Assembly: GCF_907165205.1 (NCBI RefSeq)
Contig: NC_058196.1
Location: 15,170,501-15,234,500, forward strand
Source: Coccinella septempunctata
Taxonomy: Eukaryota; Arthropoda; Insecta; Coleoptera; Coccinellidae
Reading direction: 5' to 3'
Length of the DNA stretch: 64,000 nucleotides
Position numbers and translations under genes: made by a program. Each line of letters opens with the position of its first letter. Position 1 is the first letter of the stretch. Positions 29,353-38,777 of this stretch are shown piece after piece. The notes under the pieces are model-generated. The model saw only the letters and a program-made list of their open reading frames with translations. It did not search any database and was not told where the DNA came from.

Positions 29353-30626
29353 AGGTCAGTTCATATTATCCGTCCGGCTCGGTTCAGTTCAGCTCAGCCA
29401 AAATATTCTTCCAGAGAATATTGTGCGGATGGACTGAAGGGCGTGGTTGGACTGAATGAGACTGAACGTATAATATGAATAAGCAACCGCTCAGTTCAGC
29501 TCAGTCAATCGAGGGTTTTCCTTTGTTGTGAAAGCTTCTTTGAACTTTTCTTTTGTATTAATTGCGAAATTTTTCACAATATACAGGATGATTCATAACT
29601 ATTGGGACATAGGCTTGTGCAGATTGTTTGGACCAAAATATGGCGATAGGACCAATTATACCTCAGTGAAATATTGCTGTGCAAAAAAAGATAGAGGGCG
29701 TTAAAGTTGATTTTTTTTTCGTTTTTTGCTAATAATTTCACTGTATATTTTTTCATCCGTTTTTAAGAAAAACACAATTGAACAGTTCAGAGCATCGGAA
29801 GGGGATTTTAAGTAATGACTTATTTATTTTATTTATTTATTTCGACGATAAAGCATAATTAAAAACAATGAAACAAAAAGAATAAACTTAAATTAAATGT
29901 TCTACGTGTCCTCCCCCTACTTCTATGCCTTTTCTTATTCTTTCAATGAAGGACTTTCGAACTTTGAAGAAAATATTATTCTCTCGCCTTATAAAAAATT
30001 CAACTTTAACGCCCTCTATCTTTTTCCACGGCAATATTTTATTGAGGTATATTTGGTCCCATCGCCATATTTTGGTCCAAACAATCTGCCCTTGGCCTAT
30101 GTCCTAATATGAATCACCCTGTATAATCGAAATGATTTCCTGTTCATTCTAAAATAGCCATGATGTGTGGACCAATTTTTTTTATAATGTCCAATATTCA
30201 CCTTCAACTCTCCTCTTTTCAAATATTGGTTAGACACCCAATCTTTTTACCGACATTTTGTTCCTCTTCATCTTCGTCTAACAATAATGCAAAAGCACAT
30301 CATTCATTCAGGAGTAATTGTAGCAATTTTATTTTCAGCAGAAGGGTTTACGTCCTATGAGATAGGGCACGTAAGAGAAACAACGAAAATAATAATAATG
30401 ATAATTTAACAATATTTTTTAGGGTCCTTCTTGTACTGTTTTGATCAAAATGATAGGCTTCAAGTGTCAAGTGCTGGTCGATTCGAATGCAACCGAAGAT
30501 TCACGACACACGAAGCGGAAGGTGACTGAGACGATCGTGACTGATAATATGAACGCAACCTCCGTCAACGGCTAATGATCCTTCCGCCGGCCTGAACTGA
30601 GCGGAACGTATAATATGAATCGACCT
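29353..30626. mobile_element. 1274-bp Harbinger-like non-autonomous element in the array spacer
   Basis: The interrupted unit reads CCGTTA, element, TTAGAC, where intact units read CCGTTAGAC, so TTA is duplicated (29350-29352 and 30627-30629). The ends are AGGTCAGTTCATATTAT and, inverted, AGGTCGATTCATATTATACG. The 3-bp TTA duplication suits PIF/Harbinger, but no transposase is present. It contains a second, nested element. Confidence 0.75.
29580..30125. mobile_element. Nested 546-bp inverted-repeat element with TATACAGG ends
   Basis: Terminal arms of about 130-140 bp: TATACAGGATGATTCAT at the left and GAATCACCCTGTATA at the right, pairing through TTTGGACCAAAATATGGCGA and GATAGAGGGCGTTAAAGTT. 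A related, inverted and truncated copy lies at 12537-13414. The open frames in the arms are by-products of the repeat. Confidence 0.75.
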
Positions 30627-30766
30627 TTAGACAGACGGAAGAGTTATCGAGTGGAGGGGATACCTTCTACCAGATCATTGATCGTAGAGACGGCGGCGCA
30701 GTATATATTCCAGCGTAGCCTGAGTATTCCTCAGACTCACTCGTCTGTTCTAGAACGCTTAGTGAA

Positions 30767-31192
30767 ATGGATTACAGAGTTTTGCCCGGATGTTTCGTAA
30801 GCAGTTCGGATCCCTTCAGATCCCTTCCTGCTGAAATGGTTTCAACCATTTTTCGATATCTGGATGCTGATTCATTGTTATCCGTCTATTCGACGAGTCG
30901 CAGATTCAGAGATATCTGCCTTCATGACCCGATGCTCAGGCGTAAGCTCATTTCGAGAACGACTGAATTGCGGAGAGAAGAGCGTAGGCGACTGCTGAAT
31001 CCAAAATTTGGTGTGAGTATTGTTCGGAATGATGATTTCTCTCGCTCATCATTTCGAGAAAATACCACTGAAAAAAAAGTTCTTGTACAAACAAGAACAC
31101 AACGAACGCGTGCTTTGACAATTCCAAGAAATTGGAGTTTATGCTCCTCTGAGCAGAAAGTCAAAACAAATCATCGCTCGATGAGGCTATAA
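30767..31192 (+). CDS. F-box protein, array copy 2
   Basis: 141 codons, with Thr62 to Ile and Gln102 to Glu relative to the consensus. The transposon junction at 30626 is about 75 bp upstream of its TATA box, so distal upstream sequence is replaced while the core promoter is intact. Confidence 0.78.
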   Translation: MDYRVLPGCFVSSSDPFRSLPAEMVSTIFRYLDADSLLSVYSTSRRFRDICLHDPMLRRKLISRTTELRREERRRLLNPKFGVSIVRNDDFSRSSFRENTTEKKVLVQTRTQRTRALTIPRNWSLCSSEQKVKTNHRSMRL

Positions 31193-31658
31193 ATCTGCTT
31201 GCGCTTTCGATATTATTAGTTTTTTTTTGACTCTTAGTTGTTCTTTCGATATTATTAGTTTTTTTGACTCTGAGTTGTTCTTGGCAACAAATATCATCTT
31301 TATGACAGTTGGGACTCAACCTAAACAATTATTTCTAAGTCAATCTCTATAAAAAATCCATATGTACTCCCTAACAATTTTTCTCCCGACACAAGTTAAT
31401 CATCATTTTTATGTTTATGTTGTGGTGCTTTTCGAGAGGTAGATGATAAATTTGGAAAAGATTCAGATTGAGTTCTAGCCTGGTTAGCTTCGCCAAAGAT
31501 CTGAACTGCCTTGAACCGTTAGACAGACGGAAGAGTTATCGAGTGGAGGGGATACCTTCTACCAGATCATTGATCGTAGAGACGGCGGCGCAGTATATAT
31601 TCCAGCGTAGCCTGAGTATTCCTCAGACTCACTCGTCTGTTCTAGAACGCTTAGTGAA

Positions 31659-32084
31659 ATGGATTACAGAGTTTTGCCCGGATGTTTCGTAAGCAGTTCG
31701 GATCCCTTCAGATCCCTTCCTGCTGAAATGGTTTCAACCATTTTTCGATATCTGGATGCTGATTCATTGTTATCCGTCTATTCGACGAGTCGCAGATTCA
31801 GAGATATCTGCCTTCATGACCCGATGCTCAGGCGTAAGCTCACTTCGAGAACGACTGAATTGCGGGGAGAAGAGCGTAGGCGACTGCTGAATCCAAAATT
31901 TGGTGTGAGTATTGTTCGGAATGATGATTTCTCTCGCTCATCATTTCGAGAAAATACCACTCAAAAAAAAGTTCTTGTACAAACAAGAATACAACGAACG
32001 CGTGCTTTGACAATTCCAAGAAATTGGAGTTTATGCTCCTCTGAGCAGAAAGTCAAAACAAATCATCGCTCGATGAGGCTATAA
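31659..32084 (+). CDS. F-box protein, array copy 3
   Basis: 141 codons with two private changes, Arg70 to Gly and Thr111 to Ile. Confidence 0.78.
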   Translation: MDYRVLPGCFVSSSDPFRSLPAEMVSTIFRYLDADSLLSVYSTSRRFRDICLHDPMLRRKLTSRTTELRGEERRRLLNPKFGVSIVRNDDFSRSSFRENTTQKKVLVQTRIQRTRALTIPRNWSLCSSEQKVKTNHRSMRL

Positions 32085-32485
32085 ATCTGCTTGCGCTTTC
32101 GATATTATTAGTTTTTTTTTGACTCTTAGTTGTTCTTTCGATATTATTAGTTTTTTTGACTCTGAGTTGTTCTTGGCAACAAATATCATCTTTATGACAG
32201 TTGGGACTCAACCTAAACAATTATTTCTAAGTCAATCTCTATAAAAAATCCATATGTACTCCCTAACAATTTTTCTCCCGACACAAGTTAATCATCATTT
32301 TTATGTTTATGTTGTGGTGCTTTTCGAGAGGTAGATGATAAATTTGGAAAAGATTCAGATTGAGTTCTAGCCTGGTTAGCTTCGCCAAAGATCTGAACTG
32401 CCTTGAACCGTTAGACAGACGGAAGAGTTATCGAGTGGAGGGGATACCTTCTACCAGATCATTGATCGTAGAGACGGCGGCGCAG

Positions 32486-32520
32486 TATATATTCCAGCGT
32501 AGCCTGAGTATTCCTCAGAC
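32486..32520 (+). promoter_or_regulatory. TATA box and initiator of the F-box unit (shown for copy 4)
   Basis: TATATATT at 32486-32493 and an initiator-like CCTCAGAC whose A (+1) is 32517 are 31 bp apart, the canonical RNA polymerase II spacing. The predicted leader is 34 nt to the ATG at 32551. A perfect inverted TTCTAGAA lies in the leader and resembles a minimal heat-shock element pair, though it may be chance. The same arrangement occurs in every unit except copy 7. No downstream promoter element matches at +28. Confidence 0.7.
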
Positions 32521-32550
32521 TCACTCGTCTGTTCTAGAACGCTCAGTGAA

Positions 32551-32976
32551 ATGGATTACAGAGTTTTGCCCGGATGTTTCGTAAGCAGTTCGGATCCCTT
32601 CAGATCCCTTCCTGCTGAAATGGTTTCAACCATTTTTCGATATCTGGATGCTGATTCATTGTTATCCGTCTATTCGACGAGTCGCAGATTCAGAGATATC
32701 TGCCTTCATGACCCGATGCTCAGGCGTAAGCTCACTTCGAGAACGACTGAATTGCGGAGAGAAGAGCGTAGGCGACTGCTGAATCCAAAATTTGGTGTGA
32801 GTATTGTTCGGAATGATGATTTCTCTCGCTCATCATTTCGAGAAAATACCACTCAAAAAAAAGTTCTTGTACAAACAAGAACACAACGAACGCGTGCTTT
32901 GACAATTCCAAGAAATTGGAGTTTATGCTCCTCTGAGCAGAAAGTCAAAACAAATCATCGCTCGATGAGGCTATAA
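32551..32976 (+). CDS. F-box protein, array copy 4 (consensus, reference entry)
   Basis: Small intronless protein of 141 residues. Residues ~14 to 60 form an F-box: LPAEMVSTIFRYLDADSLL, then SVYSTSRRFRDIC and a DPMLRRKL end in place of the usual Trp. F-boxes bind SKP1 and recruit substrates to SCF ubiquitin ligases. Residues 61 to 141 are strongly basic (ELRREERRRLL, TRTQRTRALTIPR, SEQKVKTNHRSMRL). They show no WD40, leucine-rich repeat or other known substrate-binding domain, and I recognise no family for this tail. No signal peptide or membrane segment. Transcription is probably driven by the unit's own TATA and initiator. The consensus is intact in most copies, so selection or recent homogenisation keeps it open. 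Alternative: a non-functional amplified gene whose frame is preserved by recency only. Confidence 0.8.
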   Translation: MDYRVLPGCFVSSSDPFRSLPAEMVSTIFRYLDADSLLSVYSTSRRFRDICLHDPMLRRKLTSRTTELRREERRRLLNPKFGVSIVRNDDFSRSSFRENTTQKKVLVQTRTQRTRALTIPRNWSLCSSEQKVKTNHRSMRL

Positions 32977-33000
32977 ATCTGCTTGCGCTTTCGATATTAT

Positions 33001-33066
33001 TAGTTTTTTTTTGACTCTTAGTTGTTCTTTCGATATTATTAGTTTTTTTGACTCTGAGTTGTTCTT
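33001..33066 (+). repeat. 43-bp tandem duplication in the 3' part of each unit (copy 4 shown)
   Basis: TTTCGATATTATTAGTT followed by a T run, GACTCTTAGTTGTTC, is repeated immediately as the same segment with a shorter T run and GACTCTGAGTTGTTC. It starts about 12 bases after the open frame's stop in all units. It may be part of the 3' UTR or 3'-end signal. There is no AATAAA in the unit; only TATAAA (overlapping the stop) and GATAAA variants occur. Confidence 0.7.
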
Positions 33067-33442
33067 GGCAACAAATATCATCTTTATGACAGTTGGGACT
33101 CAACCTAAACAATTATTTCTAAGTCAATCTCTATAAAAAATCCATATGTACTCCCTAACAATTTTTCTCCCGACACAAGTTAATCATCATTTTTATGTTT
33201 ATGTTGTGGTGCTTTTCGAGAGGTAGATGATAAATTTGGAAAAGATTCAGATTGAGTTCTAGCCTGGTTAGCTTCGCCAAAGATCTGAACTGCCTTGAAC
33301 CGTTAGACAGACGGAAGAGTTATCGAGTGGAGGGGATACCTTCTACCAGATCATTGATCGTAGAGACGGCGGCGCAGTATATATTCCAGCGTAGCCTGAG
33401 TATTCCTCAGACTCACTCGTCTGTTCTAGAACGCTTAGTGAA

Positions 33443-33868
33443 ATGGATTACAGAGTTTTGCCCGGATGTTTCGTAAGCAGTTCGGATCCCTTCAGATCCC
33501 TTCCTGCTGAAATGGTTTCAACCATTTTTCGATATCTGGATGCTGATTCATTGTTATCCGTCTATTCGACGAGTCGCAGATTCAGAGATATCTGCCTTCA
33601 TGACCCGATGCTCAGGCGTAAGCTCACTTCGAGAACGACTGAATTGCGGAGAGAAGAGCGTAGGCGACTGCTGAATCCAAAATTTGGTGTGAGTATTGTT
33701 CGGAATGATGATTTCTCTCGCTCATCATTTCGAGAAAATACCACTCAAAAAAAAGTTCTTGTACAAACTAGAACACAACGAACGCGTGCTTTGACAATTC
33801 CAAGAAATTGGAGTTTATGCTCCTCTGAGCAGAAAGTCAAAACAAATCATCGCTCGATGAGGCTATAA
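33443..33868 (+). CDS. F-box protein, array copy 5
   Basis: Consensus protein; a silent ACA to ACT at Thr109-111 region (GTACAAACTAGAAC) marks this copy. Confidence 0.78.
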   Translation: MDYRVLPGCFVSSSDPFRSLPAEMVSTIFRYLDADSLLSVYSTSRRFRDICLHDPMLRRKLTSRTTELRREERRRLLNPKFGVSIVRNDDFSRSSFRENTTQKKVLVQTRTQRTRALTIPRNWSLCSSEQKVKTNHRSMRL

Positions 33869-34334
33869 ATCTGCTTGCGCTTTCGATATTATTAGTTTTT
33901 TTTTGACTCTTAGTTGTTCTTTCGATATTATTAGTTTTTTTGACTCTGAGTTGTTCTTGGCAACAAATATCATCTTTATGACAGTTGGGACTCAACCTAA
34001 ACAATTATTTCTAAGTCAATCTCTATAAAAAATCCATATGTACTCCCTAACAATTTTTCTCCCGACACAAGTTAATCATCATTTTTATGTTTATGTTGTG
34101 GTGCTTTTCGAGAGGTAGATGATAAATTTGGAAAAGATTCAGATTGAGTTCTAGCCTGGTTAGCTTCGCCAAAGATCTGAACTGCCTTGAACCGTTAGAC
34201 AGACGGAAGAGTTATCGAGTGGAGGGAATACCTTCTACCAGATCATTGATCGTAGAGACGGCGGCGCAGTATATATTCCAGCGTAGCCTGAGTATTCCTC
34301 AGACTCACTCGTCACTTCTAGAACGCTTAGTGAA

Positions 34335-34748
34335 ATGGATTACAGAGTTTTGCCCGGATGTTTCGTAAGCAGTTCGGATCCCTTCAGATCCCTTCCTGCT
34401 GAAATGGTTTCAACCATTTTTCGATATCTGGATGCTGATTCATTGTTATCCGTCTATTCGACGAGTCGCAGATTCAGAGATATCTGCCTTCATGACCCGA
34501 TGCTCAGGCGTAAGCTCACTTCGAGAACGACTGAATTGCGGAGAGAAGAGCGTAGGCGACTGCTGAATCCAAAATTTGGTGTGAGTATTGTTCGGAATGA
34601 TGATTTCTCTCGCTCATCATTTCGAGAAAATACCACTCAAAAAAAAGTTCTTGTACAAACAAGAACACAACGAACGCGTGCTTTGACAATTCCAAGAAAT
34701 TGGAGTTTATGCTCCTCTGAGCAGAAAGTCAAAACAAATCATCGCTAA
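34335..34748 (+). CDS. F-box protein, array copy 6 (137-residue form)
   Basis: First occurrence of the short form: Ser138 TCG is replaced by TAA within the linked change GCTAAATGAGGCTG (others GCTCGATGAGGCTA). The leader also differs (CGTCACTTCTAG for CGTCTGTTCTAG), giving a Leu in the overlapping frame. Confidence 0.78.
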   Translation: MDYRVLPGCFVSSSDPFRSLPAEMVSTIFRYLDADSLLSVYSTSRRFRDICLHDPMLRRKLTSRTTELRREERRRLLNPKFGVSIVRNDDFSRSSFRENTTQKKVLVQTRTQRTRALTIPRNWSLCSSEQKVKTNHR

Positions 34749-35089
34749 ATGAGGCTGTAAATCTGCTTGCGCTTTCGATATTATTAGTTTTTTTTTGACT
34801 CTTAGTTGTTCTTTCGATATTATTAGTTTTTTTGACTCTGAGTTGTTCTTGGCAACAAATATCATCTTTATGACAGTTGGGACTCAACCTAAACAATTAT
34901 TTCTAAGTCAATCTCTATAAAAAATCCATATGTACTCCCTAACAATTTTTCTCCCGACACAAGTTAATCATCATTTTTATGTTTATGTTGTGGTGCTTTT
35001 CGAGAGGTAGATGATAAATTTGGAAAAGATTCAGATTGAGTTCTAGCCTGGTTAGCTTCGCCAAAGATCTGAACTGCCTTGAACCGTTA

Positions 35090-35173
35090 GACAGACGGAA
35101 GAGTTATCGAGTGGAGGGGATACCTTCTACCAGATCATTGATCGTAGAGACGGCGGCGCAGTATATATTCCAG
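35090..35173 (+). promoter_or_regulatory. Orphaned F-box unit promoter
   Basis: The upstream part of a unit, with TATATATT at 35162-35169, ends at ATTCCAG, where a 1334-bp insertion begins. The initiator and gene resume only at 36515, so this TATA box no longer has its start site. Confidence 0.75.
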
Positions 35174-36507
35174 CCAGGCGGTGGCAACTCATTCAGATAA
35201 TTTTGGACCACGAGTTGCAAGCGTACGCTGTTAGAGCGCTAGTGTCGCTTTCCTTGGCAACACAGAAATACACAATTGGCAACCACGCAATCGGCAAATC
35301 CTTAACCATAAAATTCGAAATGTAAACAAACTTTGACGTTTGTCAGTACTCTTTTCGAGATTATACGGTCTAACAGAGTTTTTCTAGTAAATCAAGATAT
35401 TTATCGGAATTATCGGCAGTGAATTGACTGATTTAGTTTCGTAAAGAAAGATAAACATTCTTTGGAAATACTTCATTTAAAAGGGATGAATTGTGTAATA
35501 AAATCGAGCGATGATATTGGTGATCCATTATACCTAGACACAAATTCCTATTATTTCACAGATACTTTCTTGAAGTTAACCTGGGTTATAATGTTGAGGT
35601 AGCATACACTAACTTTGTGAAGGAGGTAGAAGCTAAACATCTTGATAAGTAAAGCGTTTAAGTGGAAGTATTAAAGTTTCTATTTAAAATATTTCAATTC
35701 CATGTTATGATATAGGTATTCCTCATCCTGACATCTCAAGAGACATAAATATGTTTCAGCTCATGGAACAAGTTCTTCAGATGAAAAAAAGCATTCATTC
35801 GGAAGTATGAAAATTATGAAATTGTATTTCTAATTCGTCAATTGAACTTAGCAGAAAACTCTCGCGAAGAAAAATCGTTTTTTCGGAATCAATATTTCTA
35901 TTCAGAAACCCAGACAATGATCCCAATATAACTTCTCCAAATAATAATTATAATACTTTGTTGGACAACGTGAGATAAGAGGAAACATAAGAAACAAAAC
36001 TTGTTTTGACTTGCAATACTAGCATCAGCCATTTTTTCACCCCTGCAAAATAACTCGAGGTGCTGTTTCAAATTGACGGGCACGCATTGAAGGACGGCCG
36101 AATTAGAGAAATAATGAAAAATTCGAGAGAAATTTTAAGTTGAATAGGGAGAATAAAAGAAGAAAAACCTTCCTGTTCCTAATTTCATTAATTTTTCTGA
36201 TTACCATCAGGAAAAGAAATACAAGAAATCATAAAAGTTTATTTTCATCTTTTATTTTCCTATAAAACTCAAAATTTTTCTCGAATTTTTCATTATTTCT
36301 CTGATTCGGCGCTCTTTCAATGCGTCCTCGTCGATTTGAATCTCTCGCCTGCTGCTAGTAAGGTCCGGCCGGGAGGAAGCGGAAGCCGCACGGGCAAAAA
36401 GAACGTAGTTCCACAGTACGCTGTTTCAGCGCTAGTGTCGCAGACAAAAAACACGGTCAAGAAGATTAGCACGGGAGTTACCATTCTCTTGATGTTTATG
36501 TTCTGTG
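35174..36507. mobile_element. 1334-bp insertion between TATA box and gene of copy 7
   Basis: ATTCCAG is present on both sides (35167-35173 and 36508-36514), a 7-bp target duplication; removal restores an exact 892-bp unit. The ends (CCAGGCGGTGGCAAC and TTTATGTTCTGTG) are not inverted repeats. A 26-bp direct repeat starting GTACGCTGTT lies near both ends (35223-35248 and 36416-36441, three mismatches). No coding sequence is recognised, so the class is unknown. The open frames at 36317-36541 and 36336-36524 cross its border and are chance. Confidence 0.7.
36067..36340. repeat. Fold-back repeat with ~94-bp arms inside the insertion
   Basis: The left arm from TTCAAATTGACGGGCACGCA through GAGAAATAATGAAAAATTCG is matched in reverse complement by 36247-36340 at roughly 85-90% identity, with an ~85-bp loop. 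It could fold into a long hairpin RNA if transcribed. Confidence 0.75.
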
Positions 36508-36567
36508 ATTCCAGCGTAGCCTGAGTATTCCTCAGACTCACTCGTCTGTTCTAGAACGCTTAGTGAA

Positions 36568-36993
36568 ATGGATTACAGAGTTTTGCCCGGATGTTTCGTA
36601 AGCAGTTCGGATCCCTTCAGATCCCTTCCTGCTGAAATGGTTTCAACCATTTTTCGATATCTGGATGCTGATTCATTGTTATCCGTCTATTCGACGAGTC
36701 GCAGATTCAGAGATATCTGCCTTCATGACCCGATGCTCAGGCGTAAGCTCACTTCGAGAACGACTGAATTGCGGAGAGAAGAGCGTAGGCGACTGCTGAA
36801 TCCAAAATTTGGTGTGAGTATTGTTCGGAATGATGATTTCTCTCGCTCATCATTTCGAGAAAATACCACTCAAAAAAAAGTTCTTGTACAAACAAGAACA
36901 CAACGAACGCGTGCTTTGACAATTCCAAGAAATTGGAGTTTATGCTCCTCTGAGCAGAAAGTCAAAACAAATCATCGCTCGATGAGGCTATAA
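36568..36993 (+). CDS. F-box protein, array copy 7 (TATA lost)
   Basis: Consensus protein with a normal initiator and leader, but the sequence at -31 is insertion-derived (TTTATGTTCTGTG) with no TATA box. Likely transcriptionally crippled unless the insertion supplies a promoter. Its 3' spacer has CAAATATTT where most units have CAATTATTT, as after copies 21, 31 and 32. Confidence 0.72.
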   Translation: MDYRVLPGCFVSSSDPFRSLPAEMVSTIFRYLDADSLLSVYSTSRRFRDICLHDPMLRRKLTSRTTELRREERRRLLNPKFGVSIVRNDDFSRSSFRENTTQKKVLVQTRTQRTRALTIPRNWSLCSSEQKVKTNHRSMRL

Positions 36994-37459
36994 ATCTGCT
37001 TGCGCTTTCGATATTATTAGTTTTTTTTTGACTCTTAGTTGTTCTTTCGATATTATTAGTTTTTTTGACTCTGAGTTGTTCTTGGCAACAAATATCATCT
37101 TTATGACAGTTGGGACTCAACCTAAACAAATATTTCTAAGTCAATCTCTATAAAAAATCCATATGTACTCCCTAACAATTTTTCTCCCGACACAAGTTAA
37201 TCATCATTTTTATGTTTATGTTGTGGTGCTTTTCGAGAGGTAGATGATAAATTTGGAAAAGATTCAGATTGAGTTCTAGCCTGGTTAGCTTCGCCAAAGA
37301 TCTGAACTGCCTTGAACCGTTAGACAGACGGAAGAGTTATCGAGTGGAGGGGATACCTTCTATCAGATCATTGAACGTAGAGACGGCGGCGCAGTATATA
37401 TTCCAGCGTAGCCTGAGTATTCCTCAGACTCACTCGTCTGTTCTAGAACGCTTAGTGAA

Positions 37460-37885
37460 ATGGATTATAGAGTTTTGCCCGGATGTTTCGTAAGCAGTTC
37501 GGATCCCTTCAGATCCCTTCCTGCTGAAATGGTTTCAACCATTTTTCGATATCTGGATGCTGATTCATTGTTATCCGTCTATTCGACGAGTCGCAGATTC
37601 AGAGATATCTGCCTTCATGACCCGATGCTCAGGCGTAAGCTCACTTCGAGAACGACTGAATTGCGGAGAGAAGAGCGTAGGCGACTGCTGAATCCAAAAT
37701 TTGGTGTGAGTATTGTTCGGAATGATGATTTCTCTCGCTCATCATTTCGAGAAAATACCACTCAAAAAAAAGTTCTTGTACAAACAAGAACACAACGAAC
37801 GCGTGCTTTGACAATTCCAAGAAATTGGAGTTTATGCTCCTCTGAGCAGAAAGTCAAAACAAATCATCGCTCGATGAGGCTATAA
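37460..37885 (+). CDS. F-box protein, array copy 8
   Basis: Consensus protein. Tyr3 is in GATTATAGAG rather than GATTACAGAG, a silent variant shared only with copy 1. Upstream carries TATCAGATCATTGAACG variants. Confidence 0.78.
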   Translation: MDYRVLPGCFVSSSDPFRSLPAEMVSTIFRYLDADSLLSVYSTSRRFRDICLHDPMLRRKLTSRTTELRREERRRLLNPKFGVSIVRNDDFSRSSFRENTTQKKVLVQTRTQRTRALTIPRNWSLCSSEQKVKTNHRSMRL

Positions 37886-38351
37886 ATCTGCTTGCGCTTT
37901 CGATATTATTAGTTTTTTTTTGACTCTTAGTTGTTCTTTCGATATTATTAGTTTTTTTGACTCTGAGTTGTTCTTGGCAACAAATATCATCTTTATGACA
38001 GTTGGGACTCAACCTAAACAATTATTTCTAAGTCAATCTCTATAAAAAATCCATATGTACTCCCTAACAATTTTTCTCCCGACACAAGTTAATCATCATT
38101 TTTATGTTTATGTTGTGGTGCTTTTCGAGAGGTAGATGATAAATTTGGAAAAGATTCAGATTGAGTTCTAGCCTGGTTAGCTTCGCCAAAGATCTGAACT
38201 GCCTTGAACCGTTAGACAGGCGGAAGAGTTATCGAGTGGAGGGGATACCTTCTACCAGATCATTGATCGTAGAGACGGCGGCGCAGTATATATTCCAGCG
38301 TAGCCTGAGTATTCCTCAGACTCACTCGTCTGTTCTAGAACGCTTAGTGAA

Positions 38352-38777
38352 ATGGATTACAGAGTTTTGCCCGGATGTTTCGTAAGCAGTTCGGATCCCT
38401 TCAGATCCCTTCCTGCTGAAATGGTTTCAACCATTTTTCGATATCTGGATGCTGATTCATTGTTATCCGTCTATTCGACGAGTCGCAGATTCAGAGATAT
38501 CTGCCTTCATGACCCGATGCTCAGGCGTAAGCTCACTTCGAGAACGACTGAATTGCGGAGAGAAGAGCGTAGGCGACTGCTGAATCCAAAATTTGGTGTG
38601 AGTATTGTTCGGAATGATGATTTCTCTCGCTCATCATTTCGAGAAAATACCACTCAAAAAAAAGTTCTTGTACAAACAAGAACACAACGAACGCATGCTT
38701 TGACAATTCCAAGAAATTGGAGTTTATGCTTCTCTGAGCAGAAAGTCAAAACAAATCATCGCTCGATGAGGCTATAA
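38352..38777 (+). CDS. F-box protein, array copy 9
   Basis: Arg115 to His (private) and Ser127 to Phe (shared with copies 15 and 19). The spacer after it is the first with the one-base deletion that gives 891-bp spacing. Confidence 0.78.
   Translation: MDYRVLPGCFVSSSDPFRSLPAEMVSTIFRYLDADSLLSVYSTSRRFRDICLHDPMLRRKLTSRTTELRREERRRLLNPKFGVSIVRNDDFSRSSFRENTTQKKVLVQTRTQRTHALTIPRNWSLCFSEQKVKTNHRSMRL

Noticed and set aside
30922..31164. 80-codon - strand frame inside F-box copy 2
   Set aside because: Mirror frame of the real gene, present only in this copy, with no promoter or family similarity.
31468..31692. 74-codon open frame starting TTG upstream of most F-box genes, overlapping the F-box start
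   Set aside because: It begins with TTG, spans the TATA box and initiator, and is conserved only because the whole unit is homogenised. A eukaryotic mRNA starting at the initiator would not contain it.
32572..32600. GTAAGC and AGTTCGGATCC in the F-box frame as splice donor or Pol III B-box
   Set aside because: The B-box match has two mismatches with no suitable A-box, and the Pol II TATA/initiator context explains transcription better. The donor lies before the F-box core and has no clear acceptor.
36317..36541. 74-codon - strand and 62-codon + strand frames near 36.3-36.5 kb
   Set aside because: Overlapping opposite frames crossing the insertion border and the fold-back arm; no family similarity.
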